DNA of 17,666 nucleotides from Chloroflexota bacterium (GTDB lineage: Bacteria > Chloroflexota > Anaerolineae > UBA4142). Numbering within the stretch: position 1 is the stretch's first letter; each line of letters begins with the position of its first letter. A model generated the notes under the pieces. It saw only the letters and a list, made by a program, of their open reading frames with translations, made no database searches and had not been told where the DNA came from. The DNA lies in contig JACQGS010000124.1 in assembly GCA_016199405.1 (NCBI GenBank), positions 1 through 17,666 on the forward strand. The letters run 5' to 3'. Of the stretch, positions 13,152 through 17,666 are shown piece by piece. A program made the position numbers and the translations under genes.

Positions 13152-13580
13152 ATGCGAGGACTTAATCGGGCACAGATCATTGGGAATTTGGGCCGCGATC
13201 CGGAAATGCGTTACACGCCCAACGGCAAGCCGGTCACGTCGTTTACCGTTGCCGTATCGCGAACGTGGGTGAAACCGGAAGGCGACCGCGCGGAAAAGAC
13301 CGAATGGTTCAATGTGGTCGCGTGGGATCGCCTCGCGGAAATCTGCAGCCAGCATCTCGGCAAGGGCTCGCTGGTGTACGTCGAAGGTCGTTTGGAAACT
13401 CGCAGTTGGGAAACGGACAACGGCCAAAAGCATTATCGGACCGAAATTGTCGCGAACGAAGTAATTATGCTGGACAAGCGCGGGCGCAGCGGCGAAACGG
13501 AAACCGGCGGCGAAGCCACGCCAGCGGCGCATCCCAACGCGCCGGAACCCGAAGCCGCGCCGGCGCCAGAATCGAGTTAG
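13152..13580 (+). CDS. ssb: Single-stranded DNA-binding protein
   Basis: Coats single-stranded DNA in replication and repair. The 142-residue product has an OB fold at residues 1-108: LNRAQIIGNLGRDPEMRYTP, VTSFTVAVSRTWV, TEWFNVVAWDRLAEICSQHL, and GSLVYVEGRLETRSW. Residues 109-142 are a flexible tail rich in Gly, Glu, Pro and Ala that ends APAPESS. Most bacterial SSBs end in an acidic tip such as DDDIPF, which recruits partner proteins; it is absent, and no frameshift restores it. ATG 13152 has a strong SD (AAGGAGGG). It lies between rpsF and rpsR, but unusually a 218-bp structured spacer separates it from rpsR. Confidence 0.95.
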   Translation: MRGLNRAQIIGNLGRDPEMRYTPNGKPVTSFTVAVSRTWVKPEGDRAEKTEWFNVVAWDRLAEICSQHLGKGSLVYVEGRLETRSWETDNGQKHYRTEIVANEVIMLDKRGRSGETETGGEATPAAHPNAPEPEAAPAPESS

Positions 13581-13602
13581 AGGGTGTTTTGAAATTGACA
13601 CG

Positions 13603-13765
13603 GGCGGTTAGAAACCGCCGCAACGACTGCACAAAGCCGACCCTTCGGCTACGCTCAGGGCAGGCACTTCGTCGGCTCGGTCTGCGTCAGACTGCGAACT
13701 AGTCCCCGAAGCGAAGCGGAGTGGGGAGCAGTCTTCGTACTTTCGTTGCCGCGACTTGAGTCGCC
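13603..13765. repeat. MITE-like structured element between ssb and rpsR
   Basis: The ends are inverted copies of a 23-24 nt module, each itself a hairpin followed by GCAACGA. The left end has stem GGCGGTT/AACCGCC (13603-13619); the right has GCGACT/AGTCGC (13751-13764). The interior holds further foldbacks: AGCCGAC/GTCGGCT (13635-13677), GTCTG-CGT-CAGAC near 13680-13692, and TCCCC/GGGGA around 13703-13727. No ORF or known RNA was recognised. It looks like a small palindromic repeat element inserted into the operon. Confidence 0.6.
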
Positions 13766-13798
13766 TGTTTGGAACTCTAGGAGTTTGAATCGTTACCT

Positions 13799-14134
13799 AT
13801 GGATAATCAAATGCGATTTTCATCCCCGCCCGGCGGATCGCGCGAGGGATCCTCGGAAGGTGGACGCGGCGGCGATCGCGATCAACGTCGCGGCGGTCGC
13901 TTTGGCGGGCGGCGTTTGCCGCGCGTCTGTCCGTTTTGCAAAGCCAAAGTCGACGCGGTGGATTATAAAGACGCGGATATGTTGCGCCGCTATCTTTCCG
14001 AGCGCGGCAAGATCAAGCCGCGCCGCAAAATCGGTACGTGTGCGCGGCATCAGCGCCGGCTTTCGGTCGCGGTGAAACGCGCGCGTCAGATCGCGCTCTT
14101 GCCGTTTGCGGGACCCGCGCCCCGCTCGGAATAA
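13799..14134 (+). CDS. rpsR: 30S ribosomal protein S18 (zinc-ribbon type)
   Basis: S18 pairs with S6 on the 30S platform. The 111-residue protein has a long Gly/Arg-rich N-terminal tail (1-38) and then the S18 core: DYKDADMLRRYLSERGKIKPRRKIG, followed by CARHQRRLSVAVKRARQIALLPF. It is a Cys-containing ('C+') form, with CPFC (44-47) and CARH (81-84) as likely zinc ligands. ATG 13799 is used; AGGAG at 13779-13783 is rather far (15 bases), so ATG 13811 remains possible. rplI, often next in bacteria, is not here; a parvulin gene follows. Confidence 0.95.
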   Translation: MDNQMRFSSPPGGSREGSSEGGRGGDRDQRRGGRFGGRRLPRVCPFCKAKVDAVDYKDADMLRRYLSERGKIKPRRKIGTCARHQRRLSVAVKRARQIALLPFAGPAPRSE

Positions 14135-14201
14135 GCGCCCGCCGGGAATGGTTTTCCAATAGGGCATGGTCGCTCTGATCGTGTCCTCGCTTATATGTTT
14201 G

Positions 14202-14265
14202 AAGGAAACAGGTAAACAAGGAAACACGTAAACTGGTTTCCTTGTCTACCTGTTTCCTTATCTAC
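14202..14265 (+). repeat. Octamer repeat array forming a 24-bp hairpin
   Basis: Eight 8-nt units: AAGGAAAC and AGGTAAAC alternate in the first half, TTGTCTAC- and CTGTTTCC-type complements in the second. Arms 14202-14225 and 14236-14259 pair at 23 of 24 positions around a 10-nt loop. A TTTTT run follows at 14266-14270, so the structure may act as a terminator or attenuator between rpsR and the parvulin gene. Confidence 0.8.
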
Positions 14266-14284
14266 TTTTTCCTTGAGGTTTTTG

Positions 14285-15559
14285 ATGCCACGCGAAGGAA
14301 AACGAATTCCGCAAGAAACACGCAAACAGTTAGTGCGCCGTTCACACGAGCGGAGGCAAGAACGCTTGCTCTATGGAGGTCTCGCCGGCGTTGCCGCGTT
14401 GATCCTGATCGTTTTGGGCTTGGGCTATTATCAAGAGAACGTCGCCAAGTTAGAAAATGCCATTGCGACGGTCAACGGCACAGTCATCAAAGTCCGCGAT
14501 TATCAAACGCGTTTGCGTTACGAAGCCGGCACCACACTCTCTTCGCTCGACTCGGCGCAGAAGAATCTGGAGCAAGTTTCCGCCGATCCGTCCACGGCGT
14601 TCTTGCGCGATTATTTATTGCAACAGCAAGCGCAATTGCAACAACAAATGGTGACGCTGCCGCGCAATCTGTTCGAACGGATGATTGACGATGAACTCGT
14701 GCGCCAAGAAGCCACGCGGCTGAACTTGCGCGCGACCTCCGATGAAGTGGACGAAGGGTTGGAAAAGATTTTCCAGTATCAACGCGCGACCGCGACGCCG
14801 ACCGAGGGACCCTCGCCGACTGCCACGCGCACATCCACCAGCACGCCGACGACCACACCCACCGCGACGCCGACCGGCACGATCACGCGCACGACGCCGA
14901 CCGTGACGCCGACACTCGGTCCCACCGATGTGCCGTTGCCGACTTCGACGCCGGTCTCGTTCCAAAGCTATCAAGACCAAAAGCAAAAATTATTGGGCGA
15001 CCTCGCCAAAAACGCGCAGGTGAACGAAGCCGATTTTCGCAAGATCATCGAAATCAATTTACTCCGCCAAAAATTGCAGGATGAGTTTGCGAAGCAAGTG
15101 CCGACGACCGCCGAGCAAGTGCAAGCGCGGCATATCTTGGTGAAAACGTACGAGGAAGCCGTCGCGGTGCAAGCGCGCTTGAGCAAGGGCGAAGATTTCG
15201 CCAAGATCGCGCAAGAAGTATCGACTGATACAACGTCCGGGCAAAATGGCGGCGATTTGGGTTGGGCGCCGCGCGGAACCTACGTCGGGGAATTTGAAGA
15301 CGCGCTCTTTGCGCTGCAAGCGAACGCGACCAGCCAGCCGATCACGACGACGTTCGGCGTTCACCTCATTCAAGTTTTGGGGCGCGATGCCAACCGTCCG
15401 CTCGAAGCCGCGCAACTGCAACAAAAGCAATCCGCCGCGTTGAACGATTGGCTCCAAACCACGCGCCTGGCGGCAAAGATCGAACGCTTTTACGACGACC
15501 GTTACGTGCCGCCGGAAATCAAGCGCGTCATCACTCAGTTGATCAACAGCGCACAATAG
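14285..15559 (+). CDS. Membrane-anchored parvulin-type peptidyl-prolyl isomerase
   Basis: An extracytoplasmic folding factor of the SurA/PrsA type, 424 residues. Residues 1-28 are Arg/Lys-rich and cytoplasmic, and 29-47 form one transmembrane anchor (LYGGLAGVAALILIVLGLG). Residues 53-165 are the first part of a SurA_N-like chaperone domain (ATVNGTVIKVRDYQ, ERMIDDELVRQEA). Residues 168-224 are a Thr/Pro linker (repeated TPT). Residues 225-270 (QDQKQKLLGDLAK, FRKIIEINLLRQKL) appear to complete the chaperone domain. Residues 275-368 are the parvulin domain: VQARHILVKT, FAKIAQEVSTDTTSGQNGGDLGW, TTFGVHLIQV. ATG 14285 has GAGG six bases upstream; the longer TTG start at 14273 lacks an SD. It probably acts on exported proteins on the outer face of the membrane. 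Confidence 0.92.
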   Translation: MPREGKRIPQETRKQLVRRSHERRQERLLYGGLAGVAALILIVLGLGYYQENVAKLENAIATVNGTVIKVRDYQTRLRYEAGTTLSSLDSAQKNLEQVSADPSTAFLRDYLLQQQAQLQQQMVTLPRNLFERMIDDELVRQEATRLNLRATSDEVDEGLEKIFQYQRATATPTEGPSPTATRTSTSTPTTTPTATPTGTITRTTPTVTPTLGPTDVPLPTSTPVSFQSYQDQKQKLLGDLAKNAQVNEADFRKIIEINLLRQKLQDEFAKQVPTTAEQVQARHILVKTYEEAVAVQARLSKGEDFAKIAQEVSTDTTSGQNGGDLGWAPRGTYVGEFEDALFALQANATSQPITTTFGVHLIQVLGRDANRPLEAAQLQQKQSAALNDWLQTTRLAAKIERFYDDRYVPPEIKRVITQLINSAQ

Positions 15560-15579
15560 CATAGAGCAAATGGCAGACG

Positions 15580-15680
15580 CAGTACATCACAGATTAATGA
15601 GAGAGGCGTTCTCTAACGCCGATTTCGAGCCTCAACCGCGCTAGAGAGCGCTCACCCATTCATGAAATTGTGAAGTACTG
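15580..15680 (+). other. Structured element with two complementary hairpin loops
   Basis: A closing stem CAGTACATCAC/GTGAAGTACTG (10 of 11 pairs) encloses two hairpins, GGCGTT-CTCT-AACGCC (15605-15620) and GCGCT-AGAG-AGCGC (15638-15651). The loop regions contain TCTCTA and TAGAGA, complementary over 6 nt, so a kissing contact is possible. The intrinsic terminator at 15696 follows. The element occupies the first half of the 325-bp gap between the parvulin and aminotransferase genes. It may be a 3' UTR structure, a small RNA or a palindromic repeat. Confidence 0.45.
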
Positions 15681-15695
15681 AGGCAGCTAATCGAA

Positions 15696-15724
15696 ACGGG
15701 CTTGCGAAAGCGAGTCCGTTTTTT
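15696..15724 (+). terminator. Intrinsic terminator
   Basis: A 10-bp stem with two G-T wobbles, ACGGGCTTGC-GAAA-GCGAGTCCGT, with a GAAA tetraloop and a run of six T (15719-15724). It ends the rpsF-parvulin transcription unit, or a small RNA from 15580. Confidence 0.88.
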
Positions 15725-15737
15725 GTTGCAGCTGAAT

Positions 15738-15766
15738 TTGCGCCCGAGAGAGGAATTCTTTATTAT
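15738..15766 (+). promoter_or_regulatory. Promoter of the aminotransferase-SDR unit
   Basis: TTGCGC (15738-15743), a 17-bp spacer and TATTAT (15761-15766). The -35 is the same hexamer as at rpsF. Expected start is near 15773, at the first base of the leader hairpin. Confidence 0.55.
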
Positions 15767-15768
15767 CA

Positions 15769-15853
15769 TGATACCTTCGCCAAAAATCGAGCGCGAGTGA
15801 AGAGAAATCCGTTTTCTGCGAGAAAACGGGTTTCTGGCGAAGGTGTTGTATCA
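15769..15853 (+). promoter_or_regulatory. Long leader hairpin upstream of the aminotransferase gene
   Basis: Nested pairs: TGATAC/GTATCA (15769/15848), CCTTCGCCA/TGGCGAAGG (15774/15835, perfect), and a 15-nt arm pair around GCG (15803-15817 with 15821-15835, 14 of 15). A 20-nt unpaired segment lies on the 5' side. The predicted transcript begins at this structure and carries it ahead of the SD. It matches no riboswitch class I recognise. Confidence 0.5.
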
Positions 15854-15884
15854 GTAACCTATTACCAAAGACCCAGGAGTAACC

Positions 15885-17051
15885 TTGCCCCCCAATCCCA
15901 ATCTCAAAGAATTGTTTTTGCTCGATCCAACCGTTGCGTTTCTCAATCACGGCTCGTTTGGCGCGACGCCGCGCGTCGTGTTTGAAAAATACCAGTGGTG
16001 GCAACGCGAGCTAGAAAAACAGCCGGTCGAATTTATCGCGCGCCGCGTGACCGATTTGCTCAAAGACGCACGCGGCGCGCTCGGCGCGTATGTCAACGCG
16101 CGCGGCGACGATTTGGTTTTCGTCGCGAACGCAACGGCGGCGATGAACATTGTCGCGCGCGGGCTGAACCTGCAACCCGGCGACGAAATTCTTGCCACCG
16201 ATCACGAGTACGGTGCGCTCGACCGGATGTGGCGGTTTTTGTGTCGCAAAACCGGCGCGGTGTACAAGCAGCAGAAAATTTCCGTGCCGGTTACAACGCA
16301 CGCCGATTTTGTCGAGACGTTCTGGGCGGGCGTCACGCCGCGCACGCGTGTCATTTTCATCAGCCACATCACCGCGCCGACCGCGCTGATTCTGCCGGTG
16401 CAAGAGATTTGCCGCCGCGCGCGCGCCGCGGGCATTCTCACGATGGTGGACGGCGCCCACGCCCTCGGGCAAATTCCGCTTGACATGCAAACCATCGGCG
16501 CGGATTTCTATACCGGCAACGCGCACAAGTGGCTCTGCGCGCCCAAGGGGTCGGCGTTTTTGTACGCGCGCGCGGACGCTCAGCATTTGGTCGAGCCGTT
16601 GGTGGTGAGTTGGGGCTATGAAGCGGAGCTGCCGAGCGGCTCGAAATTTATTGACGAGCAAGAGTGGACGGGCACGCGCGATCCGGCGGCGTGGCTCGCA
16701 ACGCCCGATGCGATCCAGTTTGCGCAAGAACACAACTGGGACGCTGTGCGCGCCGAGTGTCACGAAATCCTACGCTATGCGCGCGAAAAAATTACCGCGC
16801 TGACCGAACTCGATCCGATCTGCCCCGATTCAACCGATTGGTTCATGCAAATGGCAACGTTTGCCTTGCCGCCATGCGACGACAAAGAACTCAAACGCCG
16901 ATTGTATGACGAATTTCGCGTGGAAGTGCCAATCTGGAAATGGCAAGATAAGGCGTGGCTGCGCGTTTCGATTCAAGGATACAATTCGCGCGCGGATGTG
17001 GATCGGTTGGTGAAGGGAGTGGGGGCGTTGTTAGGGAGTGTGAGTGCGTGA
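15885..17051 (+). CDS. Class V PLP-dependent aminotransferase (isopenicillin N epimerase-like)
   Basis: A fold-type I PLP enzyme of 388 residues, close to the CefD/isopenicillin-N-epimerase-like branch of class V aminotransferases and cysteine desulfurases. Seen in order: FLNHGSFGATPRVV (19-32), a typical N-terminal substrate-loop motif; ANATAAMNIV (81-90), which binds the phosphate; Asp189 in MVDGAHALGQ; and the PLP-binding Lys215 in TGNAHKWLCAPKGSAF. The start is TTG 15885, with AGGAGT four bases upstream and no suitable ATG. The last codons and the stop lie in an octamer repeat. The SDR gene follows 52 bp downstream. The true substrate is unknown; CefD-like proteins in non-producers rarely make beta-lactams. 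Confidence 0.9.
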   Translation: MPPNPNLKELFLLDPTVAFLNHGSFGATPRVVFEKYQWWQRELEKQPVEFIARRVTDLLKDARGALGAYVNARGDDLVFVANATAAMNIVARGLNLQPGDEILATDHEYGALDRMWRFLCRKTGAVYKQQKISVPVTTHADFVETFWAGVTPRTRVIFISHITAPTALILPVQEICRRARAAGILTMVDGAHALGQIPLDMQTIGADFYTGNAHKWLCAPKGSAFLYARADAQHLVEPLVVSWGYEAELPSGSKFIDEQEWTGTRDPAAWLATPDAIQFAQEHNWDAVRAECHEILRYAREKITALTELDPICPDSTDWFMQMATFALPPCDDKELKRRLYDEFRVEVPIWKWQDKAWLRVSIQGYNSRADVDRLVKGVGALLGSVSA

Positions 17052-17087
17052 GTGGGTGTGTTGTCTCACATACACACATACATACTT
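17032..17087 (+). repeat. Octamer repeat array at the aminotransferase/SDR junction
   Basis: 8-nt units in register (GTGAGTGC, GTGAGTGG, GTGTGTTG), then a switch to the complementary type (TCTCACAT, ACACACAT, ACATACTT). The halves can pair as GTG- and CAC-rich strands. The aminotransferase stop (17049-17051) is inside it. Confidence 0.6.
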
Positions 17088-17103
17088 TTCGCGAGGTGAA
17101 GCA

Positions 17104-17666
17104 ATGGGGGAAATGCAAGAGAAAGTCGTCATCGTCACCGGCGCATCAAGCGGCATTGGTCGCGCGTGCGCGTACAAATTCGCGGCGGAAGGCGCGCGCG
17201 TCGCACTCGTGGCGCGGCGTGGCGATGAATTGGAAAAGGTCGCGGCAGAAATTCGTGCGCGCGGCGGCGCGGCGAAAACCATCGCGGCGGATATGACGCG
17301 CGAGGCGGATATTGAGCGCGTCGTGAGCGAAACGGTCGCGGAGTTTGGCGGGGTGGATGTCGTCGTCAACGCGGCGGGGATTATCGCGAGCGGAAATATC
17401 GAGAACACGCGGCTCGCGGATTGGGACACGATGCTCAACGTCAACACGCGCGCGCCGTTTTATTTGATGCAGCGCGCGATGCCGCATCTCATCGAACGCC
17501 AAGGCAACGTCGTGAATGTATCGTCCGTGACCGGCATTCGCGCGTTTCCGAACGTGCTGGCGTACTGCGTGAGCAAAGCCGCGCTCGATCAGCTCACGCA
17601 TTGCGTGGCTTTGGAAGTCGCGGCGAAAGGCGTGCGCGTGAACGCGGTGAATCCGGGCGTGGTCGA
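17104..17666 (+). CDS. Short-chain dehydrogenase/reductase (SDR), 3' end missing
   Basis: A classical SDR NAD(P)-dependent oxidoreductase; 187 residues are visible and about 60 are missing beyond the right edge. The Rossmann motif TGASSGIG is at 12-19, NAAG at 89-92, catalytic Asn114 in LNVN, Ser141 in VSSVTG, and Tyr154/Lys158 in YCVSK; NPG follows at 183-185. All four catalytic residues are present. Arg38/Arg39 after the second strand (VALVARRGDE) suggest NADPH preference. ATG 17104 has GAGGTG five bases upstream. It is in the same direction as the aminotransferase, 52 bp downstream, probably in one transcript. The substrate cannot be inferred. Confidence 0.93.
   Translation, partial: MGEMQEKVVIVTGASSGIGRACAYKFAAEGARVALVARRGDELEKVAAEIRARGGAAKTIAADMTREADIERVVSETVAEFGGVDVVVNAAGIIASGNIENTRLADWDTMLNVNTRAPFYLMQRAMPHLIERQGNVVNVSSVTGIRAFPNVLAYCVSKAALDQLTHCVALEVAAKGVRVNAVNPGVV

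Noticed and set aside
15560..15700. tRNA gene in the 325-bp gap
   Set aside because: No cloverleaf, T-loop or acceptor pattern could be fitted; the hairpins have different geometry.
16011..16763. Minus-strand ORF of 250 codons
   Set aside because: Antisense to the aminotransferase, whose PLP motifs are unmistakable on the plus strand.

Overview
The window looks like a chromosomal stretch of a GC-rich environmental bacterium, most likely a Chloroflexota (Anaerolineae-type) genome. This is inferred from several traits together: Thr/Pro-rich linkers in an exported parvulin, a TPR protein with a long Pro/Glu-rich linker, an rpsF-ssb-rpsR order followed by a parvulin gene instead of rplI, frequent TTG/GTG starts with good Shine-Dalgarno (SD) sequences, and many intergenic 7- and 8-nt periodic repeats. 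No rRNA, tRNA or CRISPR was found.

Layout, left to right. (1) 1-2515, minus strand: alpha/beta hydrolase, then a MarR-type regulator with its own near-consensus promoter and a palindromic candidate operator, overlapping an RND/ABC-type periplasmic adaptor (HlyD/MacA family) that runs off the left edge. The regulator probably controls its own gene and the exporter. (2) 2536-3006, plus strand: rsfS (ribosome silencing factor) with a promoter and a terminator that can work in both directions. (3) 3040-5469, minus strand: a promoter, a large TPR protein and ndk. (4) 5488-6793: a complete ISAs1-family insertion sequence with 18-bp inverted ends and a perfect 10-bp target duplication, inserted at the edge of a heptamer repeat array. 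(5) 6862-9149, minus strand: an accessory cluster of a pentapeptide-repeat/TIR protein, an AbrB-type antitoxin, a PIN-domain toxin and an alkyltransferase-like (ATL) DNA repair protein. (6) 9219-12650, minus strand: a PP2C-like/transmembrane/propeller-like protein followed by tsaD (tRNA t6A synthesis). (7) 12701-15724, plus strand: promoter, rpsF, ssb, rpsR, an anchored parvulin prolyl isomerase, a structured element and an intrinsic terminator. (8) 15738-17666, plus strand: promoter, a structured leader, a class V PLP-dependent aminotransferase and a partial SDR oxidoreductase.

The housekeeping functions are ribosomal proteins S6 and S18, SSB, RsfS, Ndk and TsaD. The accessory part (IS, TIR protein, toxin-antitoxin, ATL) sits between ndk/TPR and tsaD and is the best candidate for defence or stress-response cargo. 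The least explained signal is in the spacers. Five gene junctions carry arrays with a strict 7-nt period, two carry arrays with an 8-nt period, and one 10-nt-period repeat lies inside tsaD. Many arrays switch strand midway so that they can fold, and several supply stop codons or C-terminal residues to the adjoining genes.
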